Origin: Heligmosomoides polygyrus polygyrus
Taxonomy: Eukaryota > Nematoda > Chromadorea > Rhabditida > Heligmosomidae
Length of the DNA stretch: 64,000 bases
Direction of reading: 5' to 3'
Assembly: GCA_947396885.1 (NCBI GenBank)
Contig: OX377202.1
Span: 21,080,001 to 21,144,000, forward strand
The translations under genes and the position numbers were made by a program. Of this stretch, positions 1-9,800 are shown one piece after another. Below the pieces are notes generated by a model. That model was not told the DNA's origin. It saw only the letters and a list, made by a program, of their open reading frames with translations, and ran no database searches. Positions within the stretch are counted from its first letter, which is position 1, and each line of letters opens with the position of its first letter.

Positions 1-798
1 TCAGCCTCCACACAGTTCTTCAGACATTCGGCAAACGCTTCGCATGTGGCACGCAGGTACTGCTCATCAATTTCGTCCTAGCTTTAAAAGCGCTTCTTTA
101 AGAGAGTCCAAATTTGGGTGTCTGGTAGAGCAAGCTTTTTTCTCTAAGACGGCCTTTACAGAATAATTCATTGGGTTAAGGTCCGGAAAACTGGAGGGCC
201 ATTCGTCGTGTGTGATGAAGTCAGGCAGTTGCTCGGCGCACCAGTCCTGGACTACCTTTGCTTTGTGTGCTGGAGCAGAATTTTGTTGAAAGCGCCAATA
301 GGCTTCTCCGAGGTGGGAATCGGCCTACGGCTTGAGAACTTTTTCCAGGATATCCTTGTAAACCGCCGCGTCGACTTTCCCGCCAGCTACGACGAAGACA
401 AGTGGAGTTTTTTCCTGAAGATGTGATTCCTCCCCAAATCACAATGGATTGAAGCTTTTTCGCACTTTCCTGAAGTCATCTTTTGGTGGTAGCATCAGCA
501 AGCGAGTCCCCAGTAATCCTCTCATTTTGGGAGTTGAAGACTGGATTCAACGTGAGAATCTTTTCATCGCTAAATAGGAGTGTCTCGAGCGCGTGCCACC
601 GTGAATCCTTGCAGCAACCTTTTACACCTCCCATTCCCCTCTACTTTATCCGCCGATGCCTAACCCTTTTGTACTCAAATAGTATGGATGTTCCACAATG
701 TTCGGTCAACATATCTCAGACGAGTAAAGCAGAAAAATTTCGAAAAAAAAACGAAAAATTAAAATGTTTAGGTGCACGGGTAATTTTGCCGCACCTTG
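1..798 (-). pseudogene. Tc1/mariner-superfamily transposase relic, cut by the window edge
   Basis: Read on the minus strand, the region encodes the catalytic half of a Tc1/mariner-type DDE transposase. In order I see a first catalytic stretch LLFSDEKILTLNPVFNSQN near 515-590, then VIWGGITSSGK near 420-445, KTPLVFVVAGGKVDAAVYKD near 360-415, and the third motif WPSSFPDLNPMNYSVK near 135-205. The C-terminal part ECLKNCVEA reaches the first bases of the window. Reading needs frame changes near 415 and near 90, and there is a stop near 485, so the copy is dead. No convincing N-terminal DNA-binding part is left between 600 and 760. The outer end looks like a terminal inverted repeat ending GCACCTTG next to a TA at 799-800. 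The other end lies outside the window. Confidence 0.75.
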
Positions 799-1044
799 TA
801 TATTTTTAGCATAGCAAAGTCTGGGGTCGGTCAGTGCCTAGACGGTCCATATTAGATCCATCTAGGAAGTGGCCGACCAGATGGAGTTTAAAAGTGTACA
901 ATTTTGAATTCCATGTGTTCTTGTCTTCTTAATGATTCACCAGTAAATTTTTGCGAGTTGAGGTCGTTTGTTTGAAAGGTTCGTTTTCGGGCGATCAGTA
1001 TTTTGCGCGCACTCTGAAGCACGCAGTGAACTGATCTATTTTAG

Positions 1045-1515
1045 ATGGTCCACTATGGCAATCCAGTTGAGGACCTGATTCGACTATTCGCCACTGGACT
1101 CGCAGCCGAAGAGCGGAAGACATACACCGACGTGCTTCTCGGATACTATCGAACTCGAATCACCGCATTGTTGCCTGAGTTGGAGGGCGCTGTCACCAGG
1201 CATTCGGTAGGTCTTCCGCTGGCTGTGCCGCTCCACGCCATGGTCAGAGGCCCACTGCTTCATAGCAAAGTTTTTGGTCTCAAATTTCAGCCGCTGTTTC
1301 TCAATCAAGCTTGCAACTCATGGTAAAGTTAGGTTTTTCAGCTTTCCACCTGGTACAAAGAGGCATTTCCGATGGCCGGTTTATGGGCAATCGTTAGCCT
1401 TCACGCATCCTTCGAATCAGCCACGTCCAGAGAGCCGCCGGATGAACGAAAACTGAAGGCAGTTCTCGAGAAGATTCGAGGAATCGCCGTCGATATCTTG
1501 GAAATCGTCGGCTAA
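1045..1515 (+). CDS. CHK/DUF1679-like kinase gene, last two exons
   Basis: Two exons join in phase: 1045-1206 (54 codons, after the acceptor CTATTTTAG) and 1342-1515 (57 codons plus TAA, after TTTTTCAG), with donor GTAGGT at 1207. The first begins MVHYGNPVEDLIRLFATGL and the second contains WYKEAFPMAGLWAIVSLH. In nematode CHK kinase-like proteins (DUF1679/EcKinase-like, related to aminoglycoside and choline kinases) the segment just after the catalytic IDWQ motif has this form: a gene product reading HFGNP..DL.RL, then a YR..FP.AGL stretch. The ATG at 1045 is therefore probably internal, following the missing DWQ. I could not find the upstream catalytic exons between 800 and 1044. The Tc1-like relic at 1-798 occupies the place where the intron or the lost exons should be, so this may be an intact gene with a long intron or a truncated one. 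The substrate of this family is unknown. Confidence 0.65.
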
Positions 1516-1789
1516 AGAAAAGCGGACCATCTTCTCACTCCGTTTCCTCACCTTTTCGAATTGTTCTTGTGGTTTCGGCGCAGCTGTAGTTGGGTGGAAC
1601 ATGCCACTATGCAGGTAAGAGGACAAACATGAGTGACACATGTAAGATGTTAGGCGCCATCTTAACTAACCAACAGCGATTCAGAAGATTATTGGTGTCT
1701 ACTATATAATCCAAAGAGGAACCTAATCTAGAGAGGAGCCTACACCCTCTCTGTCCTTAAGAAATCACCTTGGACGACAGTCACCGCTT

Positions 1790-2285
1790 CTTCGCTGTGT
1801 GGCATAATTATCCGAATAGCCGAATAAATAACAGTCGATTCGATATTTCTGGAATTTCGAGTATTCGTTCGCACTCGAAAATCGATAGGGTTCAAAAGTC
1901 AAATATGTCCAAACTCGAACATCGGAAAAGAGCCATATTCAAATATTATTCGAAAGTCGAATATTTCTACTTTATTCGAAAATCGTTTAATTTTATTCGA
2001 AGATGGAACAAACTTTAAAGCTTCAGTCACAGAACCTAACCCGGGGAAATCATTCGACTATTAGAATAATCGAATAAACGAAAATTAGGCTTATTCGATT
2101 TTCGATCATTCGAAAAAAGATCGCAAATCGAGAATCGATAGCAAATAAATTCGTTCACCCATTCGCTCGAATCTTCTAGACACCGAATAACTTCATTTGG
2201 TCATTCATTCGAACATTTTCGGCATCGAATTTATTCGATCATTCATTCGCTCGATAAAATTTCTTGAAAGCGCAACTATAGTAGG
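1790..2285. repeat. TTCGAA-rich dispersed repeat, copy 1
   Basis: About 500 bases are built from degenerate ATTCGA/TCGAAT words. The segment running from the AATCGAATAAACGAAAA word through TTATTCGATTTTCGATCATT to AGCGCAACTATAGTAG recurs in the same order and orientation at 45945-46260, so this is a dispersed element and not only a simple repeat. No coding capacity is seen. Confidence 0.7.
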
Positions 2286-2287
2286 CA

Positions 2288-2475
2288 CTAGTCCTTAGTG
2301 TGGCCTACATGGGAGACACGAAAGCGTCTGGACACCAGAGCAATCAGGCCGCGCCAAGCAGGCGTGCCAGTCAGAGTGGGCGTGTACGATCGGTGTTCAG
2401 TTCGATGAGTCGTTGGCTGCGATTGGCTGGCGCATTCTCACCCCCCCCCATGTAGGCCACATTAGCGACTAGTAC
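2288..2475. mobile_element. MITE-1 element
   Basis: A 188-bp non-coding element with imperfect terminal inverted repeats of the form CTAGTCGTTAATGTGGCCTA ... TAGGCCACATTAACGACTAG. Here the left end reads ACTAGTCCTTAGTGTGGCC. The interior carries the family's GATTGGCTG word. This is the first of about ten copies in the window. Confidence 0.75.
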
Positions 2476-2750
2476 TGGAGCTGTATATGCATGCATCTAC
2501 CAACTACATCTGTAGTATCACCGTCACTTCTTCATGCCTTTAGCTACCATATAGCTACAAAGTTATACGACGTGTTCCCGCCTCCTCATGTAGGCCACAT
2601 TAACGACTTGTACTGAAGCTACATACGCGTGCATCACCCAACGATAACCTAGTATCACCGCGATTTCCTTCATGTCATTAGTTACTATATAGCCTTGCAG
2701 TTACACTAAGTTCCCTCCTCTCCATGTAGGCCACATTACCGACTAGTGCG
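2451..2750. repeat. Tandem triplication of a MITE-1 right end
   Basis: The MITE-1 right-end word TGTAGGCCACATTA starts at 2451, 2589 and 2725, so the period is about 137 bp. The spacer between them is also repeated (for example the words GTATCACCG, ACCATATAG/ACTATATAG and CCTCNTCATG). This is a short tandem array seeded by one transposon end. Confidence 0.7.
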
Positions 2751-3329
2751 GTGGGTTGCTTTGCTCGATGTGTTCATTCGTAGTCGGTTTTGGTATGCGC
2801 TTCAGGAATTTGTGAAAATAATATTTCAGTATAATGACCATCCCAGAGAAAGAAGGAACGAACTACCCGCTTCCAGTAGGATAAGAGAATTGTTAGGCAT
2901 GCCGCGGAATAGAACTGTTCCACTCGCCAAGAATCTACGCGAAGCACACTGCCAACTACACCACGTGCACTTACTGCTCGTTGAAGTACTGAAATGGAAT
3001 TGTAGCGATTTCGCCCGTCATATGCAAAAGGGTTGCTTCGCCATCCATCGCTCGTCTATCCATCCGCGCAAAATTAGTAACCGCCGGACCAGTTTCACAG
3101 CTCGTAACCAAAAGTGAGCGGATATGAGGACCGTTGAAAGAGTTTCTCCGGAGGCAAATGCGATCGATAAAGCAACCAATATCAAACGATATCACCGACT
3201 TCTGGCCAGAGTTGGGATCTAACCAACACTGCAGCTGCTGGATGGCCTCAACAATAGCTATGGAAGCCAATAAGCCGACTAAACGACGGTATCGCCCGTT
3301 GTTCGGGTTCGGTTGATCGTCGAACCGCC

Positions 3330-4100
3330 CGGCAGTGCGACAGTATTATGTCGCGTGCCACAGTGGCTCATCAAGTTTTCCTCGCTTCACAGGTAAGGAG
3401 GACTTGATATCCTTTGTCCAGATCTAGATACCCTGTCTAGATCCAAGTTATATTAGACTAGAAACTGGTTCCCCACCCACAGATCCACCTAAAACCTCGT
3501 GTTGGCACAAACATTTAAACTGACTAACAACTTACAATGCCGAGGTTTCATTCCCCACATTTATTTCTAAATTTCGCTGAAGATTTTTTTTGCAAAATGT
3601 TAGATGCCATTCGGAAAATAGTGATCTGTAAATAAATTTTTCCAACTACTCCTAGTCAGTGGTTGATTTTTTTGGACAATGTTCTATTTTAAATAGAATT
3701 TGCTCTATCGAATTGTGTGTTTTGTTTATTTGTTCATGTTGATTTCTGCCAATTTTATCAAAAAATAAATAAAAAATTGATATTTTTATTTGTTTTCACA
3801 TAGTATCATAAGTCACTTGAAAGAGAACATTTCATGCTACCTGAATATATGTTTTGTTCTTCAGTCATTACTAGTTTTACTAATTTTCAGGACGTTGCTA
3901 TCAAATAGATAGCAAAATCCGAATCCTCTGGCCACTTTTAGGATTCCGAAGACGACGAACGGGTCGAAACGTTAAGCCGCTCAATAAATACTGACCCAGC
4001 TTACAACCTCGTTCGGCACAGAAGTAATCGAAACACTTTATAGCAATAATCGATTAATTAACTGATCAGCATCGATCGACTGCCATTGACTGGATTTATT
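3330..4100. other. AT-rich intergenic stretch
   Basis: I see no coding exon, RNA gene or terminal repeat that I can defend. The stretch is AT-rich with many short T and A runs. A slightly GC-richer block at 3940-4020 (GACGACGAACGGGTCGAAAC) resembles low-copy repeat DNA, but I found no second copy in the window. Confidence 0.5.
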
Positions 4101-4101
4101 A

Positions 4102-5318
4102 GGGTGATTCATATGTTCTTGCGATTTTGCAACTTGACTTGATTTTCCTGGTTGAGGCGTGTTATCGATTTCGCAATAGATCATGCGAATGGTCAAAGAT
4201 CAGCTCATCCAAAGCAACTTATTAGCCATCCACCAGCCTCTGATCTCAAAAGGCGTGGAATCTTGAAAACTCCAGCTCCGTCACTGTCTTCTTTACGAGT
4301 TCCAGCTGGAACACGCGTCGCCCGAGGCTCATGGTAACCTTATGCGTGTTTTTGGTCAGGATGCACCCTGTGCACGTACCTGTAACAATTGGATGAATCG
4401 CTTTAAATTGGGAGATTTTTCGTCGTCAGACCAACCCAAGTCTGGACGCCAGTCGATGGTCGACAGCGGCTCATTACTGGCTGCCATCCGTTCCAATCCA
4501 CTCGTGACTTGGCCACGACCATCTCCTCTAGCCAACCTACTGTCGTTCGTAAATTACGAGAACTTGGTTTCGTCTGGAAAATACTCCAACGGATTCCGCA
4601 CGGTTTGTCACCTGACCAGCACTCCACAGGAGCTGATGCATGCCTTTTCAACTTATCCCGCTCTCGCCGTTTTGACTGGTTGGACTCGCCTATTAGAGGA
4701 GATGAGAAGTGGGTGCTGTACGTGTCACACACAGCAAGGCATGTGTGTACTCCAGCAGAGAAGCCGCCAGCAGTTCCCGAAGGTGATCTGCACATAAGGA
4801 AGGAGATGATGGGTGTTTTCTGGGATGTTCGTGGTGGTGTGTACTGGGAGCTTCTGCCTTCTGGTGTCACCATTAATAATCAGTTGTACCGCAACCAGCT
4901 ACGAAAACTCAGCAACGTTCTTCGGATTGAACGCCCACAACTCTCACAGATTTATTTCCTCCATGACAGAGCAAAACCGCATACTTCAAAAGTGACCCGC
5001 CAAAAGCTCCAGCTATTAGGATGGGAACTGATTCCCCACCCATCCTATTCACCAGACCATGCCCCAACAGAATACCATTTGTTCCGATTGCTAGCTTGTT
5101 TTCTGGAATGAAATGATACGATAATCGAGCGGCACTCGAATCCGACCTTCGTCACTTTTTCGAATCGGAATCCCCGGTCTTCTATCGCCACGGCATCCAC
5201 TCCCTGCCGGAACAATGGAGGACAGTCATCGGCAAAGATGGGTGACATTTTGATGAGTAAAGGTCACTTTGATCAAAATGTATAAAATTTGAAAAATATC
5301 AAAAACCGCGAGGCACCC
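4102..5318 (+). mobile_element. mariner-like DNA transposon, near full length, defective
   Basis: A 1217-bp element is bounded by TA on both sides (TA at 4100-4101 and 5319-5320). Terminal inverted repeats begin GGGTG and end CACCC. The inner parts match less well (GCGATTTT on the left against the complement of AAAACCGC on the right). It holds one transposase reading frame, described separately. Confidence 0.8.
4183..5245 (+). pseudogene. mariner transposase, broken
   Basis: Starts at ATG 4183 (MRMVKDQLIQ) and ends at TGA 5243-5245 (…QWRTVIGKDG). It is about the usual mariner length of 345 residues. Seen in order: N-terminal helix-turn-helix region with CARTCNNWMNRFKLGDF at 4375-4430, first catalytic aspartate in GDEKW near 4695, second in YFLHDRAKPH near 4960, and the third position in SPDHAPTEYHLF near 5055. 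Lesions are an in-frame TGA near 4262, a frame change near 4507 and another near 5120. The third catalytic residue, aspartate in the PTDYHLF motif of mariners, is glutamate here. Published mutagenesis of the mariner DD(34)D triad reported that a DD(34)E version does not work, so this copy was probably dead even without the frame breaks. Confidence 0.88.
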
Positions 5319-5319
5319 T

Positions 5320-5941
5320 AACACGTACACCGTTTGACTCGTACCTTTGAAAACGTTTATTAGATCAAGAAGTAGAGAACGACCAGTAAGTTAACTAGAA
5401 ACGGTGACTATGTACAACAACTGGCGGTGAGTGAAACACAGCGTAGCGAGATGGCGATACTCCGGACAACTAACACAGAATCCGAGTTGAACAACAGCGT
5501 TGTGAGGGTGATTTACTTTGAAATGCTAGAAAACTCTAAAATACGGAAAAAAGCACGAAAGCGAAGGTGCGCTTCTCTACTTTTCGCGCCAGCGATCGAT
5601 TGACTATCGACTTTCCGCGCTCCTGCACCTTCGATCAATTCACATACTTAACAAGGACACATCAATCGAGTCTAGTGTATTACGCATATTTGAAAGATTA
5701 TCGAGCACCATACGAGTTTATACATCAAAAGCCACCGTTCATATTAGCTAGCGTTTGCAAACGGTCAGAGTGCAGACGACGAAAACGCGATAAACCCTGC
5801 ATCTCTGACCTGGCACGAGAAAATCGATAGAAATAATAAGCACGACGAGGACATGAGCCCGCCTCAAAGGCCGGAGAAGTGAAAGTTTTGTATTGCTATC
5901 AATACGTACAATATGTATGAGGTGATGACTAACGTATCCAG
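5320..5941. other. Non-coding or undetermined stretch
   Basis: Two short open frames on the plus strand (a 46-codon frame from ATG 5451 and an 87-codon frame ending at 5830) have no recognisable domain and no supporting splice sites. I do not call either as a gene. Confidence 0.4.
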
Positions 5942-6102
5942 GGAATTATCGATTTATCGATTTTTCGGAATCGACAGTGAAAGAGCATTTACGGATGGAA
6001 GACGTGAAGGGGTTGGAGAAGAGTCGCGGTGCATGGTCGCAGATTTTGTCGAAAAGATCGGCTTCATTGCTTGATATGAGTAGGTGGGAGGCGGACCACT
6101 GA
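5942..6102 (+). CDS. Possible terminal exon, unknown protein
   Basis: After an acceptor-like TATCCAG there is an open frame that enters with two bases and runs 52 codons to TGA at 6100-6102. It includes FSESTVKEHLRMEDVKGLEK and ends SLLDMSRWEADH. The composition (charged, helix-like, few rare residues) looks protein-like, but I recognise no family and found no partner exon upstream. A MITE-1 copy begins 47 bases after the stop. It could be a chance open frame. Confidence 0.25.
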
Positions 6103-6148
6103 CACAAAGATTCCTGCCAGTTATCCTATGTGTCACGTCTGGAAAAGT

Positions 6149-6326
6149 ACTAGTCGTTAATGTGGCCTACATGCGGGGCGGTCAGCCAGTCACATCCAAT
6201 GACCATCGAATAGGTGCCAGTGGATCAGGGCAGCGACGATACACGCCTCCCACTTTGGATGTCACACTCCTTCGATGCGACATGATTGGTTAGGTGCACC
6301 GTGCAGGCCACATTAACGACTAGTAC
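6149..6326. mobile_element. MITE-1 element
   Basis: Good terminal inverted repeats: ACTAGTCGTTAATGTGGCC at the left and GGCCACATTAACGACTAGT at the right. The interior is GC-rich with a TGATTGG word near the right end. Confidence 0.85.
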
Positions 6327-6818
6327 CGCTGGAAACTACATATTTCAGAGCAAGAAGGGAACCCATCGTAATAGCAGCTCCGGAAAGTGATGACAACGCG
6401 AAGTGTCGTACCAAAGAGAACGACATGACTAAACAGCCGACGATTTCCTAATTCGGGGGGGGGGGGAGTGTGAAGTGAAAAATGAGTGCAAAACTGCCCC
6501 ACTGACATACGCTGGTAACAAAATATTTTAGTATAGTAGAGCATCTTTGGTAACGCTGCGGGAGTAGCACGTCATCTTACGCAATTTCGCACATATCAGA
6601 CTGTCCCTCCCAATTGGTAGAAAAGCACTAAGCAGCCAATAAGGACCTTTGCAAGCCTATCAATAGCTGATTAGCCGTTTCATGGTCCCGCCCAGTTGGC
6701 AAAATGCCCGTCTACTAAAAAATCAAGCGCGCAGCCGTTCTTTTCGGTATTCTCTGCGACAACCTTTTTAAAGGATAGTGCAGAGAAGAGGCAGTGATCA
6801 AGATAAAGGGGCACCGGC
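6327..6818. other. Undetermined stretch downstream of the Rabin8 homolog
   Basis: Contains a run of eleven G (near 6457) and the phrases CCAATAAGG and CCCGCCCAGTTGG. No supported gene. It is the 3' flank of the minus-strand Rabin8-like gene. Confidence 0.4.
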
Positions 6819-9800
6819 CTAGAAACCGGGTCTGAGATTGGTCTTTGGCACGAATCCAAGACCCAATTTCGCCAAGCACATATTCTTCCGAAGTTGCATC
6901 ACGTCGAAATACGCGTCTCGAACACCCGACTTGATCAAACCCACTCGCAGATAGCGGATGAACGTGTAGTAGTCGCAGACGGCGGCGATCTGAATCAATT
7001 ATTGATTGGCTTATTTGAATGATGTTTAATTCATGCTAATGGAATACATCTACCATAAAGTTAGGGCAAGTTTTACTCCCAAAAATTAATCCAAAACCTC
7101 TAAGGAGGGATTTATACATCGGTCGCTGGGTGGTGCAGCGATGGACAATATTGATTATGCTACGCATGCGATCGATAACGAGATAATGCTTTCATAGCGT
7201 CGTGCCGCACATAGACTGAGTATCAATCTCACCTAAAGCATGCGCATGTACGCTAGGATTTTCAGAATTGACACAGCTGTGGCGGTGATAATTCTGAAAT
7301 TCCTAGTGTACAACTGTGGGTGAACTTGCGATGTAATGGAAGAACGACGCATGAAATTCACCCATAGGTGACCAAATTTTCGCCCACTAGTGACCGACTT
7401 TGTCCAGTAGTTCAACCCGCGTCTCAGTGCCAAAATGTACCATGGCATATTTTACCAGTTTTCAGAATATTCGCCACATAACGAACTACCCATTTTGTAA
7501 CTTCAAAAGGTTTAGATCAGTGCAATACCCGCGGTCGCTGTCTGATTTCACGCGAAACCGGCAAGTTCGATTGCACACCGAAGTCTAGCCATTTTTCTAG
7601 GCTAAAATCCGAAATCGTTCTGCAATCACTTGGAAAACGTCCATAGAATGATCTGTCCATCCAGATGAGTCTCGATACGCAACGTAGGTCGACATCCGTG
7701 AAGTCACCCAGAAGTTGGATGCATGGCGCATCCCAGAAAGATAGATGAACCACCTGGATGATTTCTGCCCTTTCACTGCCCTGCAATTCCCCTTCATCTA
7801 GAAGGCACACTTCTACATTTCTTTTGAAAGATTCGAATTTCACAGCGAAAGCAGGGAAAATCCTTGGATCAGCCATGCACTCAACTTCTACCCAAGATCG
7901 TTGAAGCCTTTTAAGTGACTGTTAGATTTGGGTGCTCCTTAGGTTGCCTAGTAGACATATCGGCACTTACCATTTTTAGTCACTCTTAGTCTTAAGTATA
8001 GACGGCCTCGATGCGGATTCGAGCACCTAATCGATACGTACGTCTGCATGAAAACAGCGCCGCCCGCCAACTGCGCCACCTATGTCACACCTTTCAGCGG
8101 TTTCTAACAGAAGAACTCGAGCATTAACCTCACTCCCAACTCCATTCAAAGCATTCTCCCCTGTTTCTTACCCGATTCCGAGCCAACAGCGAGATCCGAT
8201 ACCACGGAGCATCTTCAGCCACCCGTACTCGATACGGACAGAAGCGAGCGACATTCGTCAGAGCACAAGGCCTAGAAATTCGACATTCCACAGAACTTTT
8301 TGGGAATTTTTGGACAAAAACCTACATTATGTGGGGCTTGTCCTCGTGTACTGGTTCGAGTTCCAGCTTGTTCGCAGCTATTGAGTCCAGAATCGCATCG
8401 GAAAGCTGAATAAACTAAACCTCGACAAGTCTATTAGGCTCGCCAGATGTTGGCAGACTGAACACCACCCAACACAATTAATTTCGGAGCAAAATCTCGT
8501 CCCGAATTTTTTTTATATTTTTTCACCGCGCCATATTCTCCTTTCTAGCCGGAATACCTTCAGCAAGGTACCAAGCCTAAGTGCACTGGTCCGGGATCTG
8601 ATCTACATGGGAGGCGGAAGTACGTCGACTAATGAGCTCGGAGCAAGGAAAGCAGATGTGATTTGTGGGTAATTTTGACTCCTATAGCTTAGATTCGATG
8701 TTTCGTCCTCCTCTCCATTGACTCGAGATTAATTGGCGCCTCTCCATGTAGGCCACATTGCAGACTAGTACTAGCTCAAGTCGATTGCTAGCAGACTTGT
8801 GTCGACCGGCCGATGGGATAGGACTTTCGAAGAATGCGCCACGCATTCTATTTTTAAGGGACATCTAGGAAGCAACATGAATGGCCTATTTCGGGGTCGT
8901 GGAAGTGCAGTCGATTCGCTGTCACTTATGCTCCAAATCGAGGTCTTGGTTCGGAATCTGGACAGATCAATCAATCCTTCCTTACTCCAATCGGCGGGTC
9001 TCCGCAAGTTAATGCACCTTCATGCTGCAGAAGTAAAACGTGTGGCGCGTTCCAATCGATTAACGCCATTATTGAGCCTTTTAGCTGGAACTGGTCGTTA
9101 ATCTGGCCTTCCCACGGACTCAAGAACGCGCCAATGCCGCTAATCCAATCACAACCAATCAGAGCACCAAACATGCGCCAGCCAATCAGTGTACGCCCAT
9201 CCCGGCCAAATTAGCGATTAGTGCCGCTTGAAACTACCTGTTTCTGGAGGGAAAACGTGCTCATCGCAACAGCACCTCCTACTAGCATGTAGGCCCCATT
9301 AACAACTAGAACATTTAGCCACCAGAGGCTCAGCATTGGGATACACAACACAAAAGTAAACCTGGTATCAGATTGCCAATCTCAGTGAGGCACGGGATGC
9401 TACATGAATGTGTGAAAGGATACCTCGAAATATGGTACCGCCCAGGCCAAATTAAAGATCGGTACCGCTCGAAACCCCTTCTTTTAGTCTGGGTACATGA
9501 GTCCAGCGTGTACTATGGGGAGATGAGAGATAAAGTGTAGCTTTATTGCTGGCCATATTAACGACCGGTACCGTTTACCTTATCCTTAGAAGGCTTAGCA
9601 ATTGGTGATAGGAGTAAAATTTGGGGCGCATGCCAATCGGGAATCTATCAATTATTCCTTTGTTTGTTGGTACTGGTCGTCAATATGCCTTACACGGGGA
9701 GGGGCAAATTTCACTCAATCAGAGCACCGACATGCTCCTTCAGGTGACACGTCTACTCGAGCCTGATTGGACTGGTGCGTGCCCACCTCCGCTTGCTGCC

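Noticed and set aside
2971..3270. Minus-strand open frame of 99 codons ending ATIPFQYFNEQ
   Set aside because: Looked protein-like, but part of it (3050-3110) matches the dispersed repeat family G at 19685 and 20240, and no splice sites or family support it.
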